A DNA stretch of 64,000 nt from Pterobdella sp. o SKG-2022 (lineage: Eukaryota; Annelida; Clitellata; Hirudinida; Piscicolidae). Location: NCBI GenBank assembly GCA_964035795.1, contig OZ038325.1, positions 8,627,698 through 8,691,697 of the forward strand. The letters are read 5' to 3'. Below are positions 36,601 through 48,781 of this stretch, one piece after another. The notes under the pieces are model-generated. The model searched no databases. It had not been told where the DNA came from and saw only the letters and a program-made list of their open reading frames with translations. Positions within the stretch are counted from its first letter, which is position 1. Each line of letters begins with the position of its first letter. The position numbers and the translations under genes were made by a program.

Positions 36601-39600
36601 TCTTCCAACCTGACTCTCTAATGCAGGATCTCTTGTGTGCATTTCTCGAGGAGAGGGTCTTTGTGGAAGATGATGAGGGTGGGTGGAGTGTGTGTGCATT
36701 TTTTGAGGATGTGGAGGTGTCTGATGGTTTAGGGGGGTGAAGAGGGAGTGTTTGTGTGGTTTGAGGGTAGGTTGGATGTTGAGTTGAATAAGGTCATAAT
36801 ACGAATCAAATATCATATAATATAACATGTGATGTTATTTCAGATGGGGATGAGAATGATAAGATCGAAGGACTGCATAAAAGAAGGTGATGATGATGAT
36901 ACTAATATAGTGGTAATAACTTCTGCAAAAAAAAAAAATTAACAGTAACAACGTAAATATAATAAAATAAAAATGGCGCCAACAGGAGTATGTTGGCATC
37001 GTTTTGCAAGCTGGTGATGTACAACGTGATGAAGATCAAGAAGGCAGCTGATGTCTTCAAGTACTATATTAAGGTTATCCTCCATCCATATCACCTGATA
37101 GCTGCTAGCTTTCAGTTTTATAGAGACATTATTTAATATATATAATATAAATTAATTAGTTAATATATATAACATTAAAATTGCACATTGTTTCCAAATT
37201 TCATTAATTAAAAAAATCATTACAACAGTTTTACAACGACTTTGGTGACATCATCAAACACACCATGGCTAAAGCAAGGGAGATCAACAATGTACAGACA
37301 GCAAAAACCCTAGCATTGTCACTCACACAACTTTTCACTTCCGTGCAGGTTTTGATTAGATAATGTTTGTTTTAGTAGGTCAGGTCTGACCAATCAGTGA
37401 TAATATGGAGATGGATATAATATCATGATGATGATGATGGGATCAAACATTTAATAGATATAAAACTAATGATTGAATGGCAGGCAGAGTACGAGGACGG
37501 TAAGGTGCCCATGGACTCAGAGGGGTTTGCTGCCATCAAGGTGAGGCATGATAAACATTGCAAGAATATTAAAAATAGGAGCAATAACATCATGAACAAT
37601 ATAATTCTCAATAACATCATAAAAAAAAACATCACTCTACAATGACACCATTGTTATAATAATGTCCAAGGATCTGGCTCGGAGGTTCTCTCAGTCTTTT
37701 GGTCTTGATCCGAGGAAGATCCGTAATGCCATTGCTGCTGTCCATAAGTGAGTGTGGTGTGAGTGGACACACGCACATCAAAATACACGTATGAATGAAA
37801 ACAGTTCTATTAATTGCTAGCAAAGGAAAAGACGTAAAACGATGATGATGAATTTCATACATATTTCAGCTATTATCATGGTTCACATGGAGTAGAGCTT
37901 TGTGAAACCTATCAGTTGCGCAACCAAACCCCAATCTGGGGCTGGTCTGACGGCCATCTCACTTGAATACATACCACCACACCCACCAGTGACGGCATCT
38001 TCTTTGTGGTTCACAGCAGCAAAGATGCAGATGATGTGCCACTCAATATCAACTTCCTCGATATTCTCACTGAGTTTTCAGTCAAGTTGATGAAGGAGGA
38101 CAAACGTGTTGTGTGAGTGTGCGTGTGTGCGATTTTGTGTGTGAGTGAAGATTTGTGGTACACTTTATTGTTTCAAGCCCATAAAACCATACACACACAC
38201 ACACACATATCCAACCACCGCAGCCTGGAACACCTGGAAAGCCACCTGCAAGACAACTCTGGATCGATACACAAAAACGACGCCTTCAACAACTACAAGC
38301 TGTCATTGAGTAACAAGGATTACATAGATATACACCCCGCCAAGAAAAGCAACAAAAAGGCGGGAAGACTTAAGAGAAAGTTGTCTACTGCCAGTTAGGG
38401 AGGGGGTGATTATGGTTGTAGGGGGTATGTGTTAGAGTGTGTGTGTGTGTGTGTAAATGTGGTTAATGTTGTTTTTTGAATATTTTCGAATAGGCGGTAA
38501 TTTTGTATTGAATATAATCAACGGTTAATGAATCCTCAAAGGTGATGAATCAGAACCAGCTGTTGCAACCGAAACTACGCCCCCGGAAGTGAGAAAATCA
38601 ACGCGAAACAAGAAATCTCGAGTGGATGAGGATGAAGAGGAAGGGGATGCTGGTGATGATGATGATCGTGGTGGTGTTGATAATGATGAAAAGTTAGAGG
38701 AAGGGAATGCTGAGATCCAAGAGTGAGTGAATTTTTATTATTTTTATTGGATTGTATCTGAAGAGGAGCTTCCATTGTGTTCGTTGTGTCGATATGCTTG
38801 CTCACATGCCTTACACTTATTACTGTGACAGATCTCTCGTTCCTCCGTCTCAGCCTACCAGTGATAATAAAAGAAATAAACTTTTGAGGAGTGATAAGTT
38901 CGGAGAGAAAATAAGTACAATGAAGGCGGAGATGATCGATGAGAGGAGTGAGGATGAGGTAAGCAGTGGGGGTACCCTGGTTGAAGAGGATGAAGAGGAA
39001 GAGGAAGTGTCAAAAAAAGATAGTGTTAAAGAAGAGAAAGAAGTATTTAGAATAGATATAGATACTGTTAAGGAAGAAGAGAAAGGAATATCAAGTGAGG
39101 GACTTGAAGGTATAAAGAAAGAGGAGAAGGAGAATATATTAGACACAACATCGAAAGCTAGTAAAAAGAAAGATACAGACAAGAAAGAGACAGGAGAAGA
39201 AAGCATCATATCAACAAGTGACATTACAATCTCTAAAGAAGGATATGAAGACACGGAAGATGAAATAGAGGAAAATGACAGTGAGAATGTTGTATATGGC
39301 ACACCAATAAAGACTGCCAAACGTTCATCCATCAGTGCCCTCATAGGATTGAATGCCTCTTTGTTTCCTTCTATGGGTAGGTTCGAGTATAAGAGCAGGG
39401 ATCTACAAAGGTTGAGAAAACCTAAGCTGTTAGATGCTAAAGGTGGCAATGATTTCAAGAATGTGGCTACGTTGAAGGAAGATGCAGTTGGTCAGAGTAC
39501 TGCATTGAGTTCATCTGGGGATAATCCCTGGAAAGAGAAGAGAAGGAGATTGTTGAAACAGAAAGATACTGTGAGTTTACTGAGAGAGCAGGAGGAGGAT

Positions 39601-39624
39601 GAAGAAGACGATGTCTTTATGTGA
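27606..39624 (+). CDS. STAG: Cohesin subunit SA (STAG1/2/3 family)
   Basis: STAG is the HEAT-repeat subunit that binds RAD21 and loads cohesin on chromatin. I assemble 35 in-phase exons (1419 residues): 27606-27757, 27989-28091, 28233-28379, 28502-28675, 29830-29948, 30167-30252, 30476-30627, 30772-30845, 30965-31001, 31202-31288, 31527-31625, 31749-31828, 31953-32073, 32281-32370, 32653-32767, 33024-33111, 33243-33285, 33457-33522, 33693-33782, 34210-34269, 34494-34637, 34867-34937, 35498-35576, 35810-35890, 36165-36257, 36522-36678, 36844-36886, 36986-37073, 37229-37348, 37484-37540, 37671-37747, 37990-38112, 38224-38393, 38542-38722 and 38832-39624. An AT-hook-like KRGRKPG lies near residue 90. 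The stromalin-conserved block reads [12 protein letters not shown] and [46 protein letters not shown] and [15 protein letters not shown] follow family order. The last two exons add a long Lys/Glu-rich tail. Exon 1's donor is the least certain junction. Confidence 0.95.
28808..29215 (-). mobile_element. Decayed LINE 3' fragment inside a STAG intron
   Basis: The minus-strand frame reads [20 protein letters not shown], then [20 protein letters not shown] and [16 protein letters not shown], ending in a stop. This matches the C-terminal end of many non-LTR RT proteins (the R..RLRWFGHV and GRPK.TW motifs). Upstream pieces ([29 protein letters not shown]) are interrupted by a stop. It sits in STAG intron 28676-29829, antisense to the gene. 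It is a different element type from those in PIGC intron 4. Confidence 0.75.
33866..33908. repeat. Perfect 19-bp inverted repeat with 5-nt loop
   Basis: The left arm AAGCTTTTCGTAAGAGTAT at 33866-33884 is the exact reverse complement of 33890-33908. The loop is CTTAC. It lies in the STAG intron 33783-34209 and would fold into a strong hairpin in RNA or extruded DNA. No flanking gene or T-run terminator is seen. Confidence 0.95.
34954..35386 (+). repeat. 25-bp minisatellite, about 17 near-perfect copies
   Basis: The unit is GTCTATTGTTATTATTATTG plus TTGTA. GTCTATTG recurs exactly every 25 bp from 34961 to 35361 with no visible variation. It fills most of the STAG intron 34938-35497. The repeats are contiguous without spacers, so this is a minisatellite and not a CRISPR array. 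Confidence 0.95.
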
Positions 39625-40271
39625 GCCTAGATATTAAAACTTCTATAACGTTCATCTGTTACGCTGGAGTGAAGATTTTCGAGTTTTTGGTTAATTATTG
39701 AAGCTTGTTTTGAAAAGGCTGTTTTTAACATGTTTGGTTTAATTTTTGTTGTTTTGGCTGTTTCAATGTTTGAAGGTTCACTTTTTCAGTTCAAGGTTAA
39801 ATTTTATATTTTTAATAAATTAATTTAAAATTATTTTCATTTCAGGTAAATGACCAGTTTTCGGAAAAGACAGTTTTATTTAGCAAATATTCTGTTGTCT
39901 TATACATTTAAATAGTTGTCATCTTATGTTGGTGTGTTGTTTTCAATTTTGAAATTTTTTCCAATAAATTTAAAATCTTTTGTAAATAAATTTTATGTGT
40001 TTAACAAGCGCAAATCAAAATATTAATTTTTTTCAAACTCCGAAAAAGCTTCCTTTTGGTGGCTTCATGTGCCTGATACGGTTTCAAAAACATAACTAGT
40101 GAAATTTTCTGCTTAGTCTAAAAGTTTCTTTTTGCACTTTTAAGGCATTTATCACACGATAATAGACAAAATTTTCATTAACAACAAGAAATTTTTAAAT
40201 ATTAAATATTCCAAGTTTTTCATACGTTCACTTTTTCCACTAAAAACCATAATTTCTTATATAATGGTAAT
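39625..40271. other. Intergenic, convergent 3' ends of STAG and the FReD gene
   Basis: AT-rich sequence that should hold both 3' UTRs. An AATAAA-type signal occurs at about 39964. No gene is seen. Confidence 0.5.
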
Positions 40272-43187
40272 TCATCGATAGAGGAGCATCATCGATCTCA
40301 TGAGAGGAGAATTTACCCCATATTTGGCCCATGACATGCAGATGCTCGACCTGGAAGGGAGAGACTTCCATTTTTATTTAAAAAAATTATATTTAGGTAT
40401 ATGGTTTATTTTTATCATGAATCTAACGTTTTTTTCATTATTACTGCTTTGCTTTATTCAAGACGAATCTTATGTGCTTATTTAAAGAGGTTTCATAAAA
40501 TAAATTAAGTCTAAATATTTCTCACTGGTGGCTTCCCGGATACTGATACTTTCCATTCAGCATGCCCGAATGGCAGCTCAAAAACCACCACCCAGCACCA
40601 TAATAACTGGAACAGTGTGACCTGGTGGATATGTTCTTCATGGAGTTAAAGGGAATTTTAAATAAAATAAAAACGGAAAAATTTTTGGCATTAAGCTAAA
40701 TGGAAATATGAAAGGTTGAGAGTTTTCTATTTATATTTACTTGTTTTTTATTGAAAGATTATCAATGTTTTTAAATATAAATTGTCATTTATATCGGTGG
40801 CTTAACCAATGATTGTCGTTGTCTCGATCTATGGCGGAAAAGCCTCTTTTGCGGTATATAGAATTTCCTGTGGAATTGAGTAAGTTTTAAAAATTTTTAA
40901 TGATGAAAGCTTTTAAATTATCATGAAAAACTGTTCAAAAATGTTCGTAAATAAAATGAATTCACCCCGATTTAAAAGCCTACCATTCATCCAACTGTGG
41001 ATAAAAATTAAAACACAACAATAAAACCACCTGCGTTGCCCGTCATTGTACTGAAATCAACGGAGTATTCCTGGTTCTCATTCGTCATTATGAATTGGTT
41101 GTATTCTTGGTAGAAGGAAATATTGTTGAAATACATTATTTCCACCTTTGGATACATTGCTAGGTATTATTTTAATTAATATTTGGGTTTTTCATGGCTC
41201 GTTTTAGATAGGAAATCGCTCACGTCAATGGTTGTAAGTTTCAAGATATTTTATAGAAATGAATGCTTCTCATTTAAACAAAATACATCTCAGTTTTTTC
41301 ATTGATTTTTTGATATCGTTTTAATAATTATTATCAAAAGCAAAAACCCTAAGTTTGTAGTCGAAGGCATTTGTAAGTTGGTGCACTGCCTCGTTTCCTG
41401 AATGCAACATATGATATTCGTATTGACATCATAACTTATATATAAGTAGTGCTGTTTTGAGTGTTTTTGATTAGAATTTTCAAAAATTATTCAAGCTTTC
41501 ACTTTTAAACATTATATCATTAGAGAGTGTAATACTTAAACTAAAATGCACTATTTCATCGTCATTATCTAAATTTTCAAAATTGAAATATCAAAATCAA
41601 AGAAACTGATAACTCAATGATGAGACTCAGAGACACAGTTTGGACTGATTCATGAAGGCTTAACTGTATTCTAATTATATATTCAAATAGCGGTTTCTCT
41701 CCTTGGTTCACATATTTGTACCTCTAAAGAATGATTATACGGACGATTGGGACTTTCCATGAACACAAGCTTTACAAACGAGAACAAAGCCAAAGCTTTG
41801 CGTTTTGTTCATTATAGTTCTAGTTATTACATTATACACTGAATCAATTTAAAATGTTTGTTTAAATCCAACCTATCCATAAGCTTCCATTCATCTTTCC
41901 AAACCCCTTCTTATAATCCAACCACTTTCTACGAAAATCCACATCTGGTCCAACTCTTCTTTGCATAACCTGTAATCAAATCTAATAACACCTATTCAAG
42001 ATTTTTTGAATTATTATTAGGATTTTTGACTACTAAACAATGTCTCAATCATTCAGTTTTACGCGGTGGCCAAATAAGCACTGAAACCAATAAATGACTA
42101 TACAAAACTTGAATCAATTGTCTATATGTTTTAAATTTTTGGTAAAATATTACTTAGTTTTGAAAATTTTTGACAAGTGTATAATGTCTCTTTACGGTAT
42201 ATTTGTATCCATTTTTGTAGATGCATAAGACAGGCTGGATCACACCGTTAATCATCATCCAATAAACATGTTCATCGTTGTATATCTCCTCCACATCTTC
42301 ACAATCCCTGTCTGCGGAATTTAAAATATAACATTTCAACTTCATTTTTTGAGGCTATAGAGCGCTCAGAAGTTTCATAGAATTGGAAAAAGATGGATTT
42401 ACACAAGAAGAAGAAGATGGAATGAAAAAATGATGGAATAAAGAATAGATTGAAACCCTACAAAAAAGATAAGAAGAAAAAGCGTATTAAAGATTAGACG
42501 TGTGGTATGACCCAATACACGAGATTTGGTCAATGAATTTAACTTTTAACTCACATTTTATTAGACAGGGTCCGAACGGAGCTTTCTGGAACAAAATTAT
42601 ACTTTATTGCTTATGAGACATACCTTTTTTTTTGTATTAAAGCATGCTCGAACTATATATTCGAACTATCAGAGTGAATCAAAGTGTATAAGAGAATAAC
42701 TTAAAACTTCACTGACCTGGTAGTAAGAGACATGCGGGCCCGAAGCCGAAACAAACGTGGAATTCTCATAAAAAGAGAAAAACTGACATAAATTCATCTC
42801 TTTATTGTAGTTGAAACCAATGCACTTGTTATAGTAAGCGTAAAACAACGGGTTTATAACAGAAGGCGGATTTGCTGACTCAAGGAAGAAAATGTCATGT
42901 TGAACAGAAATGAGCGATGGGGTTAGTGATGTCATTGTAACGCCAGGATAAAGTGAGGTGAAGTTAGACAGCAAAGAGAGAGCTTGGGAGTAACCTGGTT
43001 GGATGTTGTGAGCTTCACAGAGATTGGCGCAAACAGACACTGCAGAAACCCTCTCGGATAGATAAATCACTCCCTGTCTCACTATACTTGTGTTACCATT
43101 GAAGCACTTTTTATAGGACCACACTTCTTTTGGTGAAAATAAGGGAAGAAATACAAACCAATAATTTAAAAAATTTTTTCGAAACAT
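40272..43187 (-). CDS. Secreted PAN/apple-like plus fibrinogen-related domain protein
   Basis: Fibrinogen-related proteins are secreted lectin-like recognition proteins. Eight minus-strand exons join in phase (about 379 residues): 43187-42717, 42585-42555, 42311-42196, 41969-41873, 41397-41348, 41145-41020, 40695-40526 and 40350-40272. The first exon has a hydrophobic signal (FLNYWFVFLPLF) and a Cys-bearing PAN-like region (VCANLCEAHN ... CIGFNYNKEMNLCQFF). FReD landmarks follow: DCEDV, PVLCIYKNGYKYT, VMQRRVGPDVDFRRKWLDYK, KGFGKMNGSLWIG, NEAVHQLT, YKLRV, TGNAG, SSYYGAGWWFLSCHSGMLNG and the last exon CMSWAKYGV. The junction after TGNAG and the start of the 40695-40526 exon are uncertain. A donor at 41030 is an alternative. 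The domain is divergent but its order and cysteines fit. Confidence 0.82.
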
Positions 43188-45538
43188 TTTTTCTATGTAA
43201 CTCTAAAATTTCCAAACAGTTAAGAGGCATTACAATAATGGATCTGAAACAATTCTTATATATATTAAAGTGTATTGTTCCTTCAAATAGACGTAAGCTC
43301 AAATGGTTTTTTGAAATGCCTGTGTAGGCTTGAAAGGAGATTTGAAATATAGATTTGAAATGAGTGGTGTTTTATTTGATAGATCAATGATATTTTAATT
43401 TTTTGAATTGAGCTTTTAAGAGAACAAAGACTTCAATTAAATGTGGTTTTTGAGAAATAAAGTTTCTTCATGAGGTCATTGATAGAAAAATGGTATAATG
43501 TTGAATTTTTTGCTTTTTAAAAATTCAACATTTTTTTGTGTTTACTTTAATCAGAAAAAAAATCTAAATATTCTATTTATAAATCTTTTTATGTGTTCTA
43601 GAAAGATAATTTACAAAATTCTGAATAGATTTTCAAATAAGCTGACAAGTTTGTCAATAAAAAAATCCTGACAATTGATTTTTTATTGAAAAATCTGAAA
43701 AGACCATTTATGATCTTTGTTAAAACCTTTTTGGAGCTTTCATTTGAAACCTTTTTCAAGTGTTTTCACATGAATTTAATTCAATATTAAACGTTTCTAA
43801 AAAATAATGTTATTCTTTTTATAGTTTATTAAAACATTAAATTTTTGCTATTTTTTAATTATTTCATGCACTTCTGGATAAATAAATTCAGTTATAATGG
43901 TTATTCCACTTTTAAAAGATATTCAATTTTTAACCCTTAAAATAACCATACCATCAGCTTGTTTTAAAAAACAGCACAAACAATTTGAAACATTTCAAAT
44001 AGAAGTGAAATGGCAAGAACCACAAGCCCTCAAAGAAAAATGTTGTGCTAGGAAGAAATGTAACAAAATTTGAAATCAGAATACTCATATATACAAGAGA
44101 TGGCACGCTCAATACCACCATCAATACTAACAATGTGTAGGATTTCATTGCCGTCTTTCAAAGACAACGTATGTTTTTTGAACCTAAAATTTTGTATAAA
44201 TACTTTATATTTATAGGAAATTTTGTTTGAAGTTTGTTTAAAAATTGAGCTATAATTTCTATAATTTTCGATAAGTTTAGCCATAGAAGTTAGTAGGAGA
44301 GTAATTTTATTTTTCTCTTATCTTCATAAAGCATTTATTGCTCGGCATTCAACAATCGCTTTTTAAAGCCTAATTAATCATAGAAGTATTGATCAAAAAC
44401 TTATTTCTAAACTTTCAATTTCCATTTCCTGCTTCTTTTGAAAACAAAGACAAAAGCACGGACTATTTCCGTTCTTTATTTCTGAAGACCGTTTGATTAA
44501 AAAAAGTTTCAGTAAACTTTATGATGCAATTTATAAAAGTCTATTTTTGGTAGAAATTATGTAGAAATTTGTTTTTGAGAAAAATGAAAGTGGTCTATCT
44601 TTTTGTGGTATAAATTTTAAAAGGGAGAAAAAAGAATAAATTTAAAAAAAAAAACTAAAAATAATTTAAATTGATTGAAATTATTTTTTATTAAAATAAT
44701 TTATCATAAAAATTATTTTTTAAACTGAACTCAGTGTTTTTAAATTATTTTAAAAATAATTCTTAAATAAATATATACCAAAGAATATAAATTATTTCCA
44801 AACAAACACCTATCGGAACGATGCAATATAGTACATTGAAAAAGCACTCAAATTATCATTCTAGTAGTTCTTATGGAGCAAAAAATATAACTAAACGAAT
44901 AGCGATGTCAAACCATGCATCGTCTCCTTCGTCCCACTCCACTAGGCACTGAGAATTCAACAAAATGAATAAAAAACGGCTTTTAGAAAATTCATGGTTG
45001 TTTTTGATAAAAAGCACACATCTGAAATGAACTGAAAACAATGGAATAAAAAAATGACAGCAGAAGTTTGGTGGGTTGGTCTAGAAGTTATTGTGCCTTG
45101 TTTTTATGTTAAAATTAGTGAATAAGTTTAATATAAGAATAAGTTTTTGATTCTTGTCGAGTTGTCAGTTGTGGCTCGAGTTTTTCTGTGCTTGAACAAA
45201 TATGTCGTTGAGTTAAAAAGTTAAAATCTCATTTATTTTGCTACATTTCGCCATCATTTCCAAAAATCATGAAAAAATTTTTTAATGAATGCTTTCAAAT
45301 AATATTTATTTTCATAACTTGATAGAAAATTTTTCAGCAACGGTGAAAATATATTAATTTTATTCGACTTTTCGTATGAAACCAACAAAATTGTTACAAT
45401 AATGTATAAAATCAAGTGATTAAAAAATAAAAAAAATGAAATGTTAATATTGAAATCAACAAATGACTTCATTATATACATTAAGTAGAACAATATAAGC
45501 AATACATTTTCCTAATAAAAGTGAATTTCATGAGAAAA
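43188..45538. other. Intergenic region, AT-rich
   Basis: About 2.3 kb between the FReD gene start and the stop of the next minus-strand gene. Apart from the FReD-like fragment at 44048-44183 I see only low-complexity sequence and short hydrophobic frames that look like chance. Confidence 0.5.
44048..44183 (-). pseudogene. Possible relic of a second FReD exon
   Basis: After an acceptor-like ATTTTAG the minus strand reads FKKHTLSLKDGNEILHIVSI, then DGGIERAISCIYEYSDFKF and a stop. This resembles the third exon of the adjacent FReD gene (DEHVYWMMINGVIQPVLCIY then KNGYKYT) in length, the I-x-C-I-Y core and spacing. No matching downstream exons were found, so it looks like a partial duplicate. The similarity is weak and judged by eye. 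Confidence 0.3.
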
Positions 45539-47402
45539 TCAGTGTGTTGGAAGTCTGGGTCGAAATCCGGTAGACTTGGTAGAGTCATTCTTGGGCACAG
45601 GTAACAGCCCAGCAAAAGTGACTCTGAACTTTTCATCTTTCATCTGTATGCTGGTCATTTCTTTCAGGTGACATGGCTCAGATATATCGTCTTTTTTATA
45701 TGAGTGCCTCTTTTTGGCTTTCTCCAGGTAAGTAAAGCTTTTGCATGAAGAGAGTTTTTTAGAGGTATAATTTGTTGTTTTGATTTTGTTATCCTTCGCT
45801 TTTGATGATTTGAAAGGATTTTTTGGGGGTTTAGACGAGTTTAGGGTCGGTTTTGTTTTTTCGTCAAATTTTGACCTCCACATAGGGTCGTTTTGGTCAG
45901 CTGTGAGGCTTTTAAACTTCTCAAAAAACTTTTTCGCTTTTGTTTTATTACTCCATCGCATCTTCAAAGCTCGCTTTTCTTGACAGGATTCATTAATAAA
46001 ATGTGAGACTCCATCATCCATTTGTTTATATTCAGTTGTGTAGGTTACCCTCTCCTTCCATAGAGGCAGACCAGTTTCCCTTTCAGCAAGCGCTATGATC
46101 AACTGCCTTGGTTTTCTGGGGTGATCCCCATGGTTGAAAACTATTACAGGCACACCAACCCAAACTTGCACCCATCTATATTGGTTATTCAGGTAGTCAC
46201 AGTTTGTTGTGTTCTTGACACTCACCAGCATATCAACCAAGCAATCAGCTACTGTAACTTCACAGTCGATAGAAGAATAAAAAAATTTTATTCTTTCAAC
46301 TTCTTGTTCAGATATATCGCTACTTGGTATAGAGTCGGATACTGTAGTGACTTGTGAAGCTCGTTTGACTAATTGGGAAGCTGTGTAGGAAACTCTGTTG
46401 AAATCGTTGCATTTATTTGTTCTCAACACTTCTAATATCGCTTCCTCTTCCTCTTCTTCTTCTATCTTCTTTATTTTTTTAGTATTTTCTATGTTTTTTG
46501 TGTTTTCTTTTTCACTAAGTGCGGGCTGTTGGAAGGATTTCACTCGCAGCATGCGCATACGAAAAGAATCGAATTTTCTAGTGACTTTTCTCAATGCTTC
46601 TAGGGTTTCTTCATTATAATCAGAACTTGTAGATTTATTTTTTTTCAAAGTTTCTTTCTCCCATTCTCCAATAGGTGGCGAAATATCATTGACCCCAAAT
46701 AGGGTTTTATAGTGATCGACATCAAGGTATAGACCTCCATTCAGATCTTTCTGTGGTTGTGGGCCCAAAAAGCCCGCAGAATGACAGTGTTTGTCAGAGT
46801 GAAAAGTTGTTGGAGACAGAAGGTTTGGGTTTTGTATTTTTAAAGAATCTTCTTTGGCGATTTTCTTCTTGCCGAATGTAGACAATGACTTTTGTGAGAC
46901 GTTGGAATCGCTTTTGGTTAATGTAACATGAACTTGACCATTATCTTCGAGAAGCTTCTGCTCTTTTTGTGTTTTGTTGTTAAAACTCTCAATTTGGTCT
47001 ATGCTCTTAAAACTTGATTGGATTTTTATTCCACCATCATTCCCCTTCTCTTCATTCATATTTAAACAAAAAAGACTGCTACCGGCACTAATAGAAACAA
47101 CATCATGAGCGTTAAAACGCCAAGTACCGACATCAGAATCATGAGGGTCATCGAAGAGAAGAGATGGCACCTCTCTGGAAGAAATATGGTACACTCCACT
47201 GAAATGACTTCCAGGACTATCACTTTCCAGGCGTTCTTTTCTTCCTGTTGCTTCCATCAACATCACTTGCTGATAATGTCTGGAATATTTTTGGATTATG
47301 AATTATAAAGTTATTTTAGTTGGTTTAGTTCTGTTTCTATGTGATAATATTCAACAAACTCACTTGGTTTCACAAAACAAAAATGGAATTTTCCCTACTG
47401 AA
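45539..47402 (-). CDS. Large unidentified intracellular protein with a compact conserved module
   Basis: I do not recognise a named family. Exon 47279-45539 encodes 579 residues. A short exon 47402-47364 (GKIPFLFCET) joins in phase (AA|A) to HYQQVMLMEATGRKERLE, so the true start lies upstream or is the Met at 47266. The N-terminal half is polar and probably disordered. A basic segment VTRKFDSFRMRMLRVK precedes a Glu run. The only globular-looking part is about residues 330-430: EVTVADCLVDMLVSV, then RWVQVWVGVPVIVFNHGDHP and RQLIIALAERETGLPLWKER. The alternating hydrophobic strands could be a PH/PTB-like fold; that is inference. The C-terminus is Lys/Ser-rich. There is no signal peptide or membrane segment. 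Confidence 0.7.
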
Positions 47403-48471
47403 CTGAATATCAAATCACTTCGTTATTTTTTTATATCTCAAACTGATAATTAGATGCTATAAAACGAAGAAGTGTAACTAATTATACTATTGCATCCTGC
47501 TAGCTTGTCTATCATAAGTCCGCTGCTTGATTTCTGAGAAGCATTAGTCATAAATATTAAGAATCAAGAACGATTTATCACAAAGAAGTGAAGAATGAGA
47601 AGTATGTAGATCTGAAAACAAGGGCCTCGTGTTAAAGCCTGCATCATGAAGTCTTTTATTTATAGTGTGGTCCAGTAATAAGACGATCTAAGACTGTAAC
47701 TGTCGATAATTTGATCTTTTTTTTATAAAAAGAAGTTCGTTTGAGCTAGATTTTACAAAAATATCTATTTTGATATTTTCATATTTGTTTTAGAAATTAA
47801 ACTTTAAAAACATCAATTCATACAAAGGCTAAAGTTTTATAAGGCTATACTTATCGAAAATTATAGCTTTTATTTAAAATAAATGTAGGAATCCTCAATT
47901 GATGTTTATAAAGTTTAATTGCTATACAAAACATACATAAGATGTCTCTGAAAAGTCATATTTGTTTTATATTTAGCAAGAGAGAAGTGGAAGAAGGTAT
48001 TGACGCAAGGCTAAAATAGCTTTTCTTCATCGAGCTCCTAGTTTTTGGGGTCGAAACTGAGTGTTTTGATACAAATATAGGATAATCACTATTATCCTCA
48101 AACAGCTAGCAAAAAAAAATCTCAATTATTCTTGAATAACTAGCGAAAAAAGTGTTTCAAAAGTTTATTAATAGGATTTTTAATAGGAGATATGGCGCCA
48201 TAATGAGGATAAAGATAATGACCTCATAAAAATATGAATATTCATTAGAAGAAATTAGCTCAGAGCCTTTTGAAGTATTTTCATAAGATAAAAATAAATT
48301 TTTTTAGCGTTAAACTTACTAAAGACCAAAAAATAAGCATTTAATGGCTATTTGATTAATTATGCAATTAAGTTTTTGATGGGCATTTAGCCGCTTTGAC
48401 GTCATGGTTTGGTTATTATATAACGTGAAAAAGATGATTTGAATTATTTGAAGCTTTTTATAGATCAAGGC
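47403..48471. other. Upstream region of the unidentified minus-strand gene
   Basis: AT-rich. It may contain missing 5' exons of the gene at 45539-47402. A very short plus-strand coding-like piece (MSLKTREKWKK after splicing, about 47943-48000) is the only other thing noted, and it is weak. Confidence 0.35.
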
Positions 48472-48707
48472 ATGATGGAGGTCAAAATAGAGTTTGAGGT
48501 GAAATCCGTGATTTTCAGGCTTTGAGAAGGCATTTAACTGTAAAGACCCAAAACATACTTTTCAAAATTCTATTCTAGGTGGAAGTTTCTAGAAACTACC
48601 TTGATGGAAAACAATACGACATCTTTCAAATTGAACCATTCCAGAACCAAATAAGGTTTTCCATTTATCGAGCTTCTCTATATGTCGCAAAAAATCAAAA
48701 TTACTAA
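48472..48707 (+). CDS. Coding-like two-exon segment, unidentified
   Basis: Exon 48472-48498 (MMEVKIEFE) joins in phase 0 to 48579-48707, which reads VEVSRNYLDGKQYDIFQIEP, then FQNQIRFSIYRASLYVAKNQ and a stop. The amino-acid mix is balanced, unlike the surrounding AT-rich shadows. An alternative donor at 48658 (GTTTTC) would end the exon after QNQI and allow splicing onward. I do not recognise it. It may be an internal exon of a gene whose other exons I have not found. Confidence 0.35.
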
Positions 48708-48781
48708 AAATAAACTTGAGTAATAAATAATATATTTCCATGTTTTGAGAAATAATCACTTTAAATAACTTGTTTTGCTAG

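Noticed and set aside
38850..39458. 202-codon minus-strand frame rich in Ser and Phe
   Set aside because: Reverse complement of the Lys/Glu-rich last STAG exon; biased codons keep it open.
40300..40485. Plus-strand open frame MRGEFTPYLAHDMQML
   Set aside because: It is the antisense shadow of the last FReD exon plus AT-rich sequence.
40831..40879. Start-exon-like MAEKPLLRYIEFPVEL with a GTAAG donor on the plus strand
   Set aside because: It lies in an intron of the minus-strand FReD gene and no in-phase downstream exon was found on the plus strand.
45254..45502. 82-codon hydrophobic minus-strand frame
   Set aside because: Phe/Ile/Leu composition is what AT-rich DNA gives by chance, and no homology is seen.
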